From Streptomyces sp. NBC_01750 (GTDB lineage Bacteria > Actinomycetota > Actinomycetes > Streptomycetales > Streptomycetaceae), in assembly GCF_035918095.1 (NCBI RefSeq), contig NZ_CP109137.1, positions 1,423,501 to 1,487,500 on the forward strand: a DNA stretch of 64,000 nt. Direction: 5' to 3'. The position numbers were made by a program, and so were the translations under genes. The notes under the pieces are model-generated. The model was given only the letters and a program-made list of their open reading frames with translations. It was not told the origin of the DNA and did not search any database. Shown piece by piece: positions 8,370 to 17,278 of the stretch (the first letter of the stretch is position 1; every line of letters starts with the position of its first letter).

Positions 8370-8900
8370 ATGGCGGAGCGGGCTTTGATTTCAGGCGTGG
8401 GCGGCCGGACCCCGAAGGTCGATCCGGGGTCGTTCACCGCACCGACGTCCGTGGTCGTCGGCGATGTCACCCTGGCTGCCGGGTCGAGCGTCTGGTACCA
8501 GACCGTGCTCCGCGGCGACGGCGGGCCGATCACCATCGGCGCCGGCAGCAATATTCAGGACAATTGCACAGTGCATGTCGACCCTGGGTTCCCGGTCACC
8601 GTCGGCGAGGGCGTCTCGGTCGGCCACAACGCCGTACTGCACGGCTGCACCGTCGAGGACGACGTACTGGTCGGCATGGGCGCCACCGTGCTGAACGGCG
8701 CGCACATCGGTGCCGGTTCGCTGATCGCGGCTCAGGCGCTGGTGCCGCAGGGGATGCGGGTCCCGCCGGGATCGCTGGTCGCGGGCGTGCCGGCCAAGGT
8801 CAAGCGGGAGCTGACCGAGGAGGAGCTCGAGGGCATCAGACTCAACGCCGCGGTCTATGTGGATCTCGCCGAGGAGCACCGCGCGGCGCACGAGGCCTGA
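8370..8900 (+). CDS. Gamma-type carbonic anhydrase-like hexapeptide protein
   Basis: This 176-residue left-handed beta-helix protein keeps the metal site of gamma carbonic anhydrases: VHVDP, GHNAVLHG supply three His ligands, with the Arg of VLRGD and the Gln of NIQDN also conserved. It ends in a helical tail (EELEGIRLNAAVYVDLAEEH) that packs on the trimer in this family. AAGGAG at 8359-8364 supports ATG 8370. Carbonic anhydrase activity is possible, but many relatives (PaaY/YrdA type) have weak or other activity. Confidence 0.88.
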   Translation: MAERALISGVGGRTPKVDPGSFTAPTSVVVGDVTLAAGSSVWYQTVLRGDGGPITIGAGSNIQDNCTVHVDPGFPVTVGEGVSVGHNAVLHGCTVEDDVLVGMGATVLNGAHIGAGSLIAAQALVPQGMRVPPGSLVAGVPAKVKRELTEEELEGIRLNAAVYVDLAEEHRAAHEA

Positions 8901-8922
8901 CCGGTCCGGCCGCGGGACCGGT
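8900..8922. terminator. Hairpin between convergent genes
   Basis: ACCGGTCC (8900-8907) and GGACCGGT (8915-8922) form an 8-bp stem with a 7-base loop filling the gap between two convergent stop codons. It is likely to end both transcripts. Confidence 0.55.
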
Positions 8923-9585
8923 TCAGTCGGCGGTGGGCACGGGCTCCGGCTCGGTCCCCGCCGGCTGGGTCTGCGACTGCGCGGCGGCCTTCTTGGCGCG
9001 GTTCTTCAGGACGAGCATCGAGGTGAGCCCGATCAGGACCGCGAGGACCAGCCCCAGCCAGGAGAACCGCTTGAGCCAGGCTTCCGCGACGACGCCGACG
9101 GAGTAGATGACGGCGGTCGTGCCGCCGGCCCAGAGGATCCCGCCGAGGACATTGGCGATGAGGAACTTCCAGTACGGCATGCGCAGTACGCCCGCGAGCG
9201 GCCCCGCGAAAATGCGCAGCAGCGCGACGAAGCGGCCGAAGAAGACGGCCCACATGCCCCACTTCTCGAACGAGCGCTCCGCCATGGCGATCTGGGCCTC
9301 GCCGAAGTGCTTGGGGAACTTCCCGCCGAGCCAGGCCAGCAGGGGCCTACCGCCCTTGCGGCCGATGGCGTACCCGATGGAGTCACCGATGATGGCGCCG
9401 GCGGACGCGCAGCCACCGAGGATGTACGGATTGATGTCGCCGTGCTGGGAGGCGAGCAGCGCCGAGCTGACAAGAACGATCTCGCCCGGCAGCGGGATGC
9501 CGAGGCTCTCGAGCCCGATGACCACCCCCACCAGGAGATAGACGCTCACCGCGGGGACGGTCTCGAGCCACTCCTGGACGTGCAA
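8923..9585 (-). CDS. DedA-family membrane protein
   Basis: This is a 220-residue polytopic protein of the DedA/VTT superfamily. It shows LGIPLPGEIVL near the N-terminus, GxxxGxxxGYxxG-like packing (GAIIGDSIGYAIGRKGG), and the conserved FFGRFVALLRIFAGPLAG motif. DedA proteins support proton-dependent lipid handling, including undecaprenyl-phosphate flipping in some bacteria. The start is TTG 9585 because an AGGAGGAA sequence sits about six bases upstream; the longer frame has none. The C-terminus is a polar Ala/Gln/Pro tail. Confidence 0.92.
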   Translation of the reverse strand: MHVQEWLETVPAVSVYLLVGVVIGLESLGIPLPGEIVLVSSALLASQHGDINPYILGGCASAGAIIGDSIGYAIGRKGGRPLLAWLGGKFPKHFGEAQIAMAERSFEKWGMWAVFFGRFVALLRIFAGPLAGVLRMPYWKFLIANVLGGILWAGGTTAVIYSVGVVAEAWLKRFSWLGLVLAVLIGLTSMLVLKNRAKKAAAQSQTQPAGTEPEPVPTAD

Positions 9586-9680
9586 CGCCGGTTCCTCCTG
9601 AGTTCGCAGGGCATCGGCTGCCCGGCGTGCGCCCCGTCGGCACACGCCGGGCAGCCTACCTGCTCGGCATGTGACCAGCC

Positions 9681-10133
9681 TCAGGCGTTGGGACGCAGCG
9701 TCCAGACGATGCTCATCTCACCGGTCACCGCGCCGTCCTCGCGCTGGATGGCGATGACGACCGGGAACTCGGGGCGCTTGCCCGCGTCCAGTTCCGCGAC
9801 AACGTCCGCGATGGGACGGCCGAGGGTGGCGGTCGCGGTGACGACGCCCATCGCCAGCTTCTTGTAGCCGATTTCCGCCCTGACGGCGAGCGGCACGGCA
9901 CGGGTCATCTGGTCGCCGAAGGCGGCGATGACGATGGCGCCGCTGGCGGTCTCGGCGAGCGTGAACATCGCTCCGGCGTGCGGTCCGCCGACGTGGTTGT
10001 GGAAGTCGGCCTGGTCCGGCATACGGACGACGGCACGCTCGGCCGTGGTCTCGAGGAACTCCAGGTTCAAGGTCCTGGCCATGGGAACCGTCGCGGCGAG
10101 CATCTCGCCGACGGACATCTGATCAGCGCTCAT
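9681..10133 (-). CDS. Hotdog-fold thioesterase-like protein (DUF4442/PaaI type)
   Basis: This 150-residue protein of the hotdog superfamily has the motif HNHVGGPHAGAMFTLAETASG around residues 44-64, where the family's catalytic Asn/His/Gly turn lies. It probably hydrolyses an acyl-CoA thioester. ATG 10133 is preferred to the longer frame because the family domain starts soon after. It is a single gene, divergent from the Gln/Pro-rich protein. Confidence 0.82.
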   Translation of the reverse strand: MSADQMSVGEMLAATVPMARTLNLEFLETTAERAVVRMPDQADFHNHVGGPHAGAMFTLAETASGAIVIAAFGDQMTRAVPLAVRAEIGYKKLAMGVVTATATLGRPIADVVAELDAGKRPEFPVVIAIQREDGAVTGEMSIVWTLRPNA

Positions 10134-10228
10134 GGAAGGCGATGTTACCCATGAGTAGCTCGGCTTGGCCATCCCCTGCCGGGGGTGGCCGTGGCAACGG
10201 TGGGGCGGCACCTCTATCGTTGCTCGCC

Positions 10229-11254
10229 ATGTGGCCAGGACAGCAGCCGCCCGGGGGCGAGCAGAACCCGCAGGACCAGAACCCGTACCAGCAGCCGGGG
10301 TACCAACAGCCGAATCCCTACCAGCAGCCGGGATACCAGCAGCCGGGATACCAGCAGCCCAACCCGTACCAGCAGCCGACCGCGCCGCAGTACGCCGTAC
10401 CCGGGCAGCCGCCGGGTGGGCCGCAGCCGCCGCAGGACAACAAGAAGACGACGACGATCGTCGCGATCGTCGCGGCCACCGCCGTCGTCGCGGCCGCGGT
10501 GATCACCGGCGTCTTCGTGCTGAACGGCGAGGACAAGGGCACGACCGACGAGGGCGGCAAGGAGGCCGGCGCCTCCAAGACGCCGGGGTCCGCGAACCCC
10601 GGTCAGGTTCCCGCTTCGCCGACCGAGAACCCGCGCGGGAATGAGGAGGCCAAGCCCACGATCGCGGGCTGGAAGGTCGTCACCAACCCCAAGCACGGTA
10701 CGCAGTTCGACGTCCCGCCCGCGTGGGAGGTGTCCGGATCAGGAACGAGCACGTTCTTCGAGGACGAGAAGAAGAAGGACGGCACTCCGGTCGTCGTCAT
10801 GTCGTCCCCGGCGCACTACAAGAGCAAGTGGTGCACGTTCGACACGGACAAGGACGGCAAGCCCGAGCAATGGGGCCTGGGTACGGTCGGTACCAAGGGT
10901 GGCAAGGGTGCCGCCGACAGTGCCACGGCCGCCTACAACGAGGCCGGCAACTGGGTGTGGGCCGGCTATGCGCAGACGGAGCCCAAGGGCACGGTCAAGA
11001 TCACCAAGGCCAAGCCGTACACCTCCAAGTCCGGTCTCTCCGGCAGTGTCGCGACGGCCACCGCCCTCGGCGTCAAGAAGGACAACAAGTGCGAGACCGA
11101 CGGTAAGTCGATCGCGTTCTCCTTCAAGAACAGCAAGGGCGACTTCACCAGCTGGGTCCTCTACGCCAACAAGGGCGTCCCGGACGAGGTTCCGGACGCG
11201 ACCATCGCGCAGATACTGAGCACCGTGCGGCTGGCGGACACTCCGGCCGGGTAA
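10229..11254 (+). CDS. Single-pass membrane protein with Gln/Pro/Tyr-rich N-terminus
   Basis: The 341-residue protein has three parts. Residues 1-70 are a disordered cytoplasmic tract of YQQPGYQQPNPYQQP-type repeats. One transmembrane helix follows near residues 76-98 (TIVAIVAATAVVAAAVITGVFVL). An extracytoplasmic linker then leads to a globular C-terminal domain from about residue 145 (IAGWKVVTNPKHGTQFDVP). This design is common among Streptomyces proteins of unknown function. I do not recognise the C-terminal domain as an enzyme. Two Cys residues in it (KWCTF, NKCETD) could form a disulfide. Confidence 0.85.
   Translation: MWPGQQPPGGEQNPQDQNPYQQPGYQQPNPYQQPGYQQPGYQQPNPYQQPTAPQYAVPGQPPGGPQPPQDNKKTTTIVAIVAATAVVAAAVITGVFVLNGEDKGTTDEGGKEAGASKTPGSANPGQVPASPTENPRGNEEAKPTIAGWKVVTNPKHGTQFDVPPAWEVSGSGTSTFFEDEKKKDGTPVVVMSSPAHYKSKWCTFDTDKDGKPEQWGLGTVGTKGGKGAADSATAAYNEAGNWVWAGYAQTEPKGTVKITKAKPYTSKSGLSGSVATATALGVKKDNKCETDGKSIAFSFKNSKGDFTSWVLYANKGVPDEVPDATIAQILSTVRLADTPAG
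10277..10379 (+). repeat. Tandem repeat encoding YQQPx units
   Basis: Degenerate 12-30 base units built on taccagcagccg encode NPYQQPGYQQP-type repeats in the membrane protein's N-terminus. They are likely to vary in copy number by slippage. Confidence 0.8.
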
Positions 11255-11258
11255 GTCA

Positions 11259-11306
11259 GGAGCGCCACCAGAACCGACGTCCGGAGCGCCACCGGAGTCG
11301 GCGTCG
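11259..11306. repeat. Two 24-bp imperfect tandem repeats after a stop codon
   Basis: GGAGCGCCACC begins at 11259 and again at 11283, each followed by a similar 13 bases ending in CGTC plus one base. The pair lies just after the membrane-protein stop. No function is evident. Confidence 0.6.
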
Positions 11307-11393
11307 GCCTGAGGTCCGAACGGGCGCGGGGTCACGTGACTTGCCCGCACCACCCGCGCCCGCCCCGGCCCTACCGGTCCGGCAACGCCGTCC

Positions 11394-11621
11394 TCAGCCG
11401 TCCTCCGGCATCGGTGCGGGCCGGGCCTCCTTCGTCCGTTCCGGCGTCCAGTAGTCCCGCACCTCGTCGGGGCTCTGCCGCACATCGCTGCTGGTGGTCC
11501 CGGAGTCCGGCTTCGGCCTGGGGGCCTGGGCGGCCGCCGCGCTACGCCATGCGGCCGCCGCCACGACAGCGGCGAGCAGGACGAGGGCGGTGCCCCATCG
11601 GCTCAAGCTACTGCGACGCAT
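11394..11621 (-). CDS. Small membrane-anchored protein with a YWTPER motif
   Basis: This 75-residue protein has an N-terminal signal or anchor (ALVLLAAVVAAAAWRSAAAA) and a short polar outer segment with DYWTPERTKEA. The same YWTPER motif occurs in the pro-region of the serine protease immediately upstream (21 bp gap, same strand), so the two are probably co-transcribed. The shared motif suggests the small protein mimics or derives from the protease pro-segment. An inhibitory or chaperone role is only a hypothesis. Confidence 0.7.
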   Translation of the reverse strand: MRRSSLSRWGTALVLLAAVVAAAAWRSAAAAQAPRPKPDSGTTSSDVRQSPDEVRDYWTPERTKEARPAPMPEDG

Positions 11622-11642
11622 CGGACTGCTCCCGTCGGGTTG

Positions 11643-12647
11643 TCAGGTGACGCCGCCCTGGGCGTCGAACATCGCCTTGACCGCGTCATCGAAGTACGAA
11701 CTCCGGTTCCAGCCGCCTGTGGCGAGCGTGCTCATCGCTCCGTTGACATACCCCAGACCGTTGGAGTCGTTGAACTCCCGCAGCCACGGGCCGCCGCTCG
11801 ATCCACCTCCGAAGTCACACTGGAGTTCGATGCGGCCGTCGCTGACCGCTCGCGTCGTGCCCGTGCAGGCCCACTGGAGCTCGCCGCCGTCGCGGTTGCC
11901 CGGGTAGCCCATCACGGTCACGGCCTGGGTGCGCGAATAGTTCCAGCTCAGTCCGTGACCGCCGGTGACATTGACGATCTTGTTGCCGTTGAGCGGCCAG
12001 GTGGTCACCATCGCCACGTCCCGGCCGAGGTCGCTGCTGCTGATCCAGGAGTTGAAGGTGCGGAACTGCTTGGCGGCGAAGGTGCCGAAGGGGCGGGCAC
12101 CGGAGCGGTAGCGCGGCGCATACGTCCAGTTTGTCATCCAAGTGCCGCCGCTGCCGCCGTGTACGCAGTGCCCGGCGGTGATCAGCATCTGCTTGGAGGC
12201 GCTGTTGAGGGCACTGGCGGAGCAGGTGTAGTTGAGTCCGTTGCTGGGGTTGGTGAAGAACACCTTGCCCACCGCGGCGGATTCGTTGATCAGCGGCCTG
12301 ACCGTGTCCGACCGCCCACGGGCGGGCGCGGTCGATCCCGGCTTTCCGGTGGGTCCCGCCTTGCTCTCGGCGGCGCGCGGCAACCCGGCTGTCCGGTCGA
12401 GCGAGATGGCTGTTCTCATCCGCTCCGGTGTCCAGTAGCGGGCCAGTGCCGCGGCGGCGGCCGGCGAGTCGACCGGCGCACCTCCTGCGAGCCGCGGGGT
12501 GGAGGTGGTGGTGGTCGCGGCTCCGGCGGGGACCGCGGCGGATCCGGGCCCGGTGGGGGCGGGTTCCGCCATGGTGGGACCCGCCCCGACCAATGCCAGC
12601 AATGCGGCAGTGGCCAACGGCAGAAGTGCGTGTCTCAGACTGCGCAC
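11643..12647 (-). CDS. Secreted trypsin-like serine protease
   Basis: A signal peptide (HALLPLATAALLALVGAGPTMA) is followed by a pro-region containing ARYWTPER and then a chymotrypsin-fold domain. TAGHC supplies the catalytic His, SDLGRDVAMV the Asp and GGGSSGGPW the nucleophilic Ser. Paired Cys residues (NYTCSAS...GHC, WACTG...LQCDF) suggest two disulfides. It resembles the Streptomyces secreted peptidases of the V8/glutamyl-endopeptidase-like group. GTG 12647, after a GGGGG sequence, places the signal peptide at the very start; ATG 12695 would add 16 residues. The small YWTPER protein follows 21 bp downstream. Confidence 0.88.
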   Translation of the reverse strand: MRSLRHALLPLATAALLALVGAGPTMAEPAPTGPGSAAVPAGAATTTTSTPRLAGGAPVDSPAAAAALARYWTPERMRTAISLDRTAGLPRAAESKAGPTGKPGSTAPARGRSDTVRPLINESAAVGKVFFTNPSNGLNYTCSASALNSASKQMLITAGHCVHGGSGGTWMTNWTYAPRYRSGARPFGTFAAKQFRTFNSWISSSDLGRDVAMVTTWPLNGNKIVNVTGGHGLSWNYSRTQAVTVMGYPGNRDGGELQWACTGTTRAVSDGRIELQCDFGGGSSGGPWLREFNDSNGLGYVNGAMSTLATGGWNRSSYFDDAVKAMFDAQGGVT

Positions 12648-13150
12648 GGGTGAAACCCCCAAAGGTCGATTCGGACGCGCATTGCCGGAATTCACCGGTC
12701 AATACGCGGAGCAGTTGCGACCGTAGGTCTGTCAACTGCCCCCGAGACAGTCCGAAATCAGTCCCTCCGCTATTCGCAATCGCGCCGCGCATTTCGGTCA
12801 GTCCGGATGCACCGCTTGATTGCCAAGTATTTGTGTGCGGGGAGTTGACGAGTGGGGGTGACGTACGGAGCCCTGGCGTCGGCAGGCGGGGCGGGGCGGC
12901 TCTCTCCGGCCTTCGCGGCACCTTGTGAAATCCAGTAGCACAGTGGGAATTTCCGTGATGCGCCGCCGGGCGCGGCGGCCGAGGGGGCGCAGAATGCCTT
13001 CAACTCCACCGGAAAGCGAGACACTTCCCCGGCGAGCGATTCAGGTGACGCGCGGCTGTTTCAGCAGCCCCGTGGCTATTCGACCTTGTGCCACTCAATT
13101 GGCCATCGCCGCAGGCACGGCCGCGCCGTGCCGCGGCCACCCGGAGGCTC
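12648..13150. other. Gene-free region upstream of the serine protease
   Basis: No supported gene is seen. It is less G+C-rich than its flanks. An inverted repeat CAGTTG (12712-12717) / CAACTG (12733-12738) lies upstream of the protease start and may be a control site. The remainder shows nothing recognisable. Confidence 0.4.
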
Positions 13151-13996
13151 TCAGCCGATACTGAAGGCGCCGTCGGGCGGCTCGGGTGAGGCCACCGCAT
13201 CCGCGTCCCGTACCGCCGTCGCGTTCCCGATGAGCCGCCTCAGCGACGGTCCGTGCTCGACCCGGGCCGGGAAGGCGTCGGAGGCGGTGCGGCGGGCCAG
13301 GCCTGCCGTGTCGATCGGGGCCTGCGAGGCGATCAGCACGGCGTTGCCGAAGCGGCGGCCGCGCAGTACGGCAGGTTCGGCGATCAGCGCGAGCTCCTCG
13401 AACACGGCGGCGAAGGTGGCCAGTTGGGAGCGGAGAAAGGCAAAGGGCGCGCCGTCGGCGAGGTTCGCGGCGTAGATACCCTCCGGCCTCAGCACCCGTT
13501 CCGCCGCCCGCGCGTACGCGACCGAAGTGAGATGGGCAGGAACCCGGGAGCCGCCGAAGACATCGGCGATCAGCACATCCACCGAGTCCTCAGGAGCCGC
13601 TTCGACCCAGGCGCGGGCGTCCGCGCCGTGCACCTCGATGCCCGATCCGTCCGGCAGAGGCAGCTGCTCGGCGACCAGCGCCAGCAGCCCACGGTCCACC
13701 TCCACCACGTCCTGGCGCGAGCCGGGGCGGAGCCGGGCCACATAGCGGGGCAGCGTCAGTGCCCCGCCTCCGAGGTGGAGCAGATCGAGCGGAGCGCCCT
13801 CGTCCGCGACGGAGTCGACGATATGGGCGAGCCGCCGTACGTACTCGAACTCCAGATGCGTGGGCGCGTCCAGATCGACGTACGACTGGGGCGCACCGTC
13901 GACGGTCAGCAGCCAGGCCCGTTCCCGGTCCACATCGGGCATGAGCTTGGCGGTGCCTCCGTCGACCTCGCGGATGACGGGTATCTGCTCGTTCAC
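13151..13996 (-). CDS. Spermidine synthase-like protein
   Basis: This 281-residue protein has the class I methyltransferase-like fold of spermidine synthases. LLHLGGGALTLPRYVA is the nucleotide-binding Gly loop, VVEVDRGLLALV follows and DVLIADVFGGSRVPAHL is the acidic motif. Actinobacterial proteins of this type are usually annotated as fused-MFS spermidine synthase-like proteins. This one has no membrane part. Whether it makes polyamines is not clear; the active-site Asp environment differs from SpeE. Confidence 0.8.
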   Translation of the reverse strand: MNEQIPVIREVDGGTAKLMPDVDRERAWLLTVDGAPQSYVDLDAPTHLEFEYVRRLAHIVDSVADEGAPLDLLHLGGGALTLPRYVARLRPGSRQDVVEVDRGLLALVAEQLPLPDGSGIEVHGADARAWVEAAPEDSVDVLIADVFGGSRVPAHLTSVAYARAAERVLRPEGIYAANLADGAPFAFLRSQLATFAAVFEELALIAEPAVLRGRRFGNAVLIASQAPIDTAGLARRTASDAFPARVEHGPSLRRLIGNATAVRDADAVASPEPPDGAFSIG

Positions 13997-14129
13997 GCAC
14001 TCATTGTGCTCAGAGCGCGGCGAATGCCCCGACGCACCCGCGGCCTGGTCCGGCCCCGCGCGGGCGCCAAGCGCCAGCTCCCCCAGGGGCCGTATCCCCC
14101 ATCCGGTCAGTCCGGCGCACAGCGCCGAA

Positions 14130-14158
14130 CCCGCCTCCCGTGGGGTACGGGAGGCGGG
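14130..14158 (-). terminator. Hairpin downstream of the EF-Tu gene
   Basis: CCCGCCTCCCGT (14130-14141) pairs with ACGGGAGGCGGG (14147-14158) around a 5-base loop. The 12-bp stem lies 8 bp after the EF-Tu stop on the minus strand. There is no clear U-tract, as is usual in Streptomyces. Confidence 0.75.
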
Positions 14159-14166
14159 CAGGCAGG

Positions 14167-15336
14167 TCAGACCAGCTCGACCACCGTGCCGGCGCCGACG
14201 GTGCGGCCGCCCTCACGGATCGCGAAGCCGAGCCCGGCCTCCAGCGGCACGTCACGGCCCAGCTCGACGGTCATGGTGACCGTGTCGCCGGGGCGCGCGA
14301 CGGCCGTCCCACCGAGGTCGACGTCGCCGACGACGTCCGCCGTGCGGATGTAGAACTGCGGCCGGTAGCCGGTGGAGACCGGAGTGTTGCGGCCGCCTTC
14401 CCGCGCCGACAGGACGTACACCTGCGCGGTGAACCGGCGACTCGGTACGACGCTGCCGGGCGCGGCCACCACATGGCCGCGGCGCACCGCGTCCCGTGGC
14501 ACCCCGCGCAGCAGCAGCGCGACATTGTCGCCCGCCTCGGCGGAGTCCATCGGCTTGCCGAAGGTCTCCAACCCGGTGACCACCGTCTCCGTGTCCGCGC
14601 CGAGTACCTGCACGCGGTCGCCGACGCGGACCGTGCCGCGCTCGATGGCTCCGGTGACGACCGTGCCGCGCCCGGTGATGGTGAGGACGTTCTCCACCGG
14701 GAGCAGGAACGGCGCGTCCGTGTACCTGACGGGCATCGGCACATAGGTGTCGACGGCGTCGAGCAGCGCCTCGACTGCGGCGGTCCAGCGGGGGTCGCCC
14801 TCCAGCGCCTTCAGCCCGGAGACCCTGACGACCGGTGCGGCGTCACCTCCGTAGCCGTTGGCCGTCAGCAGCTCGCGTACCTCCAGCTCCACCAGGTCGG
14901 TGAGCTCGTCGTCGCCCGCGTCCGCCTTGTTGAGGGCGACGACGATGTGGTCGACGCCCACCTGGCGGGCGAGCAGGACATGCTCGGCGGTCTGCGGCAT
15001 GACACCGTCGAGCGCGGAGACGACGAGGATCGCCCCGTCCAGCTGGGCGGCTCCCGTCACCATGTTCTTGACGTAGTCGGCATGGCCTGGCATGTCCACA
15101 TGCGCGTAGTGCCGGGTGTCGGTCTCGTACTCGACGTGCGCGATGTTGATGGTGATACCGCGCAGGGCCTCCTCCGGGGCCCGGTCGATGCGGTCGAAGG
15201 GCACGAAGGTGCCGGTCCCGCGCTCGGCGAGGACCTTGGTGATGGCGGCGGTCAGCGTGGTCTTGCCGTGGTCGACGTGGCCCATGGTGCCGATGTTGAG
15301 GTGCGGCTTGGTGCGTACGTATGCCGTCTTGGGCAT
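14167..15336 (-). CDS. tuf3: Divergent elongation factor Tu (tuf3 type)
   Basis: This 389-residue GTPase delivers aminoacyl-tRNA to the ribosome. GHVDHGKT (19-26), RGITI (59-63) and NKAD (136-139) are intact. The G3 motif reads DMPGH (81-85) where EF-Tu almost always has DCPGH. The divergent sequence, lone position and lack of str-operon neighbours fit the third EF-Tu described in some streptomycetes, where it was reported to be induced by stringent conditions. Its leader has several inverted repeats, and a hairpin follows the gene. Resistance to EF-Tu-targeting antibiotics is a possible role but not shown. Confidence 0.9.
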   Translation of the reverse strand: MPKTAYVRTKPHLNIGTMGHVDHGKTTLTAAITKVLAERGTGTFVPFDRIDRAPEEALRGITINIAHVEYETDTRHYAHVDMPGHADYVKNMVTGAAQLDGAILVVSALDGVMPQTAEHVLLARQVGVDHIVVALNKADAGDDELTDLVELEVRELLTANGYGGDAAPVVRVSGLKALEGDPRWTAAVEALLDAVDTYVPMPVRYTDAPFLLPVENVLTITGRGTVVTGAIERGTVRVGDRVQVLGADTETVVTGLETFGKPMDSAEAGDNVALLLRGVPRDAVRRGHVVAAPGSVVPSRRFTAQVYVLSAREGGRNTPVSTGYRPQFYIRTADVVGDVDLGGTAVARPGDTVTMTVELGRDVPLEAGLGFAIREGGRTVGAGTVVELV

Positions 15337-15459
15337 GGCTGATTCCCTCGGAACTCGAAGCGTGATGGGAACCCCTGGGCCTTGCCGACCCTCCCCCTGC
15401 GGGGTCCGCCGGACGATCCGGGAAGGGTCAGCTTCGGGCGCCGCCGAGGGGCGCTGCGA

Positions 15460-15519
15460 CAGCGGCCGCGGCCGCTGCGGGGAATGCGGCAGCCTTCGGC
15501 GCGTCCGCGACTGCGGACG
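15460..15519 (-). promoter_or_regulatory. Inverted repeats in the leader of the divergent EF-Tu gene
   Basis: An 18-bp perfect palindrome, CAGCGGCCGCGGCCGCTG, lies at 15460-15477. A 7-bp stem, 4-base loop hairpin, CGTCCGC-GACT-GCGGACG, lies at 15502-15519. Both lie 120-190 bp upstream of the EF-Tu start and could act as operators or as RNA structure. Confidence 0.5.
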
Positions 15520-15613
15520 GCGCTGCGAGGAAGGCGTACCGGAACATGTCGTTGATATTCGCTCACGGCCGCGGCTGCGTCGAATGGTTTTCCTCGTACG
15601 GGAGTTCAGCAGG

Positions 15614-16312
15614 TCACAGGTGCTTCGTGGCCTCCCGGACGGACAGCGGCGAAAGCCGGTCGCGGGCGCCGTCGACGAAGTCGCGTACCGCGTCCGGATC
15701 GGTCTTGGCGTACTCGCGCAGACACCAGCCGATCGCCTTGCGGATGAAGAAGTCGGGGTCGTCGGCGCGGGTCAGGCAGTAGCGGAAGAGCCGCTCGGTG
15801 TCGGTCGCGTCCTTGTAGCGGAGCTGGTGCAGCAGCGCGGTGCGTGCGACCCACAGGTTGTCGTCGTCGATCCAGGTGTCCATGGCGGACTTCAGCTCGG
15901 TGTCGGCTTTCACCAGCGGGCCGACGACGTGCGAGGCGAGCGCGTCGACGGTGTCCCACCAGGAGAGGGCGACGACGAGCCGGCGAACGACCGGCAGGAA
16001 GCCGGACGAGCAGCGCCCCACATGCCGGCGCAGATAGTCGACGGCGAAGTACTGGTACTCCCGCTCGGGCAGCTCCCAGCAGCGCAGCGCGATCGCCGTG
16101 CAGTCCGCCTCGTCGGGGCGCGGGGTGCCTTGGAGGACAGTGCGTGAGAGGGCGCGGCGGGCAGATGTGTAGATCCCGAGGTGGGGCGCGATGTCCTTCA
16201 TATAGGCGGCGGCCTCCGCGGCCCGCGTCGGGTCAGCGCCGGTCGGGTACACCGCGGTCAGCCGCTCCATGACGGTGTCGGCGAGATCGCTGCGGGGGAC
16301 GGCCGGGCTCAT
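15614..16312 (-). CDS. DNA alkylation repair protein (AlkD-like HEAT-repeat glycosylase)
   Basis: This ~232-residue all-helical protein belongs to the AlkD family, which excises N3- and N7-alkylpurines without base flipping. Hallmarks are the Trp/Asp helix [12 protein letters not shown] and a later conserved Arg in [14 protein letters not shown], matching the AlkD aromatic/Asp/Arg active site. [19 protein letters not shown] is the usual C-terminal repeat. The start is uncertain between GTG 16321 and ATG 16312. It lies 277 bp upstream of the EF-Tu gene on the same strand. Confidence 0.85.
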   Translation of the reverse strand: MSPAVPRSDLADTVMERLTAVYPTGADPTRAAEAAAYMKDIAPHLGIYTSARRALSRTVLQGTPRPDEADCTAIALRCWELPEREYQYFAVDYLRRHVGRCSSGFLPVVRRLVVALSWWDTVDALASHVVGPLVKADTELKSAMDTWIDDDNLWVARTALLHQLRYKDATDTERLFRYCLTRADDPDFFIRKAIGWCLREYAKTDPDAVRDFVDGARDRLSPLSVREATKHL

Positions 16313-16361
16313 GAGGCTCACATTACGGCGATCAGGTCCCTGTGTCGGTTAGTCTCCCCGG

Positions 16362-17141
16362 ATGCTCGAGCCCGTCCCCAGGCCGTCCTCCGGCCTCGCC
16401 ATCCGCTGTACCAGGGCGCTGTTCTCGCCGTGGTCGCGGCTGTCGCTGCTCGTCGCCGTGCTGGCCGCGGCGGCGGTGACGGTGGTGCTGTACGAGCCGC
16501 AGCGGCTGCTCTCGGCAGGCTGGCCGCCGCAGTTGAGCGGCGGCGCCGCGGTGGTGATGTTCGGTGTCGCGTACGGGGCGTGCACCGCGGCGTTCGTACC
16601 GAGGCCGCTGCTGAACCTGGCGGCAGGAGCGCTCTTCGGCTCCCAGGCCGGTTTTGTCTCGGCGCTGGCGGGGACGGTGCTGGGGGCAGGTATCGCGTTC
16701 GCGCTCGGCCGGGTGCTGGGCCAGGACGCGCTGCGGCCGCTGCTGCGGGGCCGCTGGCTGAAGGCCGCCGACACTCAGCTGAGCCGGCACGGCTTCCGTT
16801 CGATGCTGGCGCTGAGACTCTTTCCGGGTGTGCCGTTCGCCGCTGCCAACTACTGCGCGGCCGTGTCCCGCATGGGCTGCATGGCCTTCCTGCTGGCGAC
16901 GGGCCTCGGCTCGGTCCCGAACACGGCGGCGTATGTGGTGGCGGGCAGCAGGGCGGGTTCGCCGACGTCACCGGCGTTCCTGATCGCGATGGGTTTCATC
17001 GTGCTGACCGGCGCGGGCGCTGCCGTGGTCGCCTGGCGCAAGCGGCACGGGCTGCGCGGCGCCGCTCCCGTCGAAGATCACCGAGCCGTGGGCGCCGCCG
17101 CCTTGGAAGCATCGCCGCGGACGGGGCCGGGCGCCGGCTGA
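16362..17141 (+). CDS. TVP38/TMEM64 (VTT-domain) membrane protein
   Basis: This 259-residue polytopic protein is related to DedA. The VTT signature appears as LLNLAAGALFGSQAGFVSALAGTVLGAGIAF, given here only by location (about residues 86-116), followed by a conserved LRLFPGVPFAAANY motif. Members are linked to lipid scrambling or transport. The C-terminus is a cytoplasmic Ala/Pro-rich tail. It lies 137 bp upstream of uppP on the same strand, which suggests a link to polyprenyl-phosphate handling (inference). Confidence 0.88.
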   Translation: MLEPVPRPSSGLAIRCTRALFSPWSRLSLLVAVLAAAAVTVVLYEPQRLLSAGWPPQLSGGAAVVMFGVAYGACTAAFVPRPLLNLAAGALFGSQAGFVSALAGTVLGAGIAFALGRVLGQDALRPLLRGRWLKAADTQLSRHGFRSMLALRLFPGVPFAAANYCAAVSRMGCMAFLLATGLGSVPNTAAYVVAGSRAGSPTSPAFLIAMGFIVLTGAGAAVVAWRKRHGLRGAAPVEDHRAVGAAALEASPRTGPGAG

Positions 17142-17278
17142 GGTGCCGTCCGTCGAATCCCGCAGGGGCTGCCACACTGCCCATAACCCAAGGACGCTAC
17201 GCTCCTCACAACTGGCGCATGATCGGGAACGCTACGCGCCGTCAGACCGTGATCTTTTCTTGGGTGGCGTAGTTTTCG

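Noticed and set aside
10277..10379. Possible CRISPR-like repeats
   Set aside because: Repeats are coding YQQPx units without spacers, and no cas gene is near.
12770..13024. 84-codon minus-strand frame in the protease upstream region
   Set aside because: Atypical composition, no SD and no recognisable domain.
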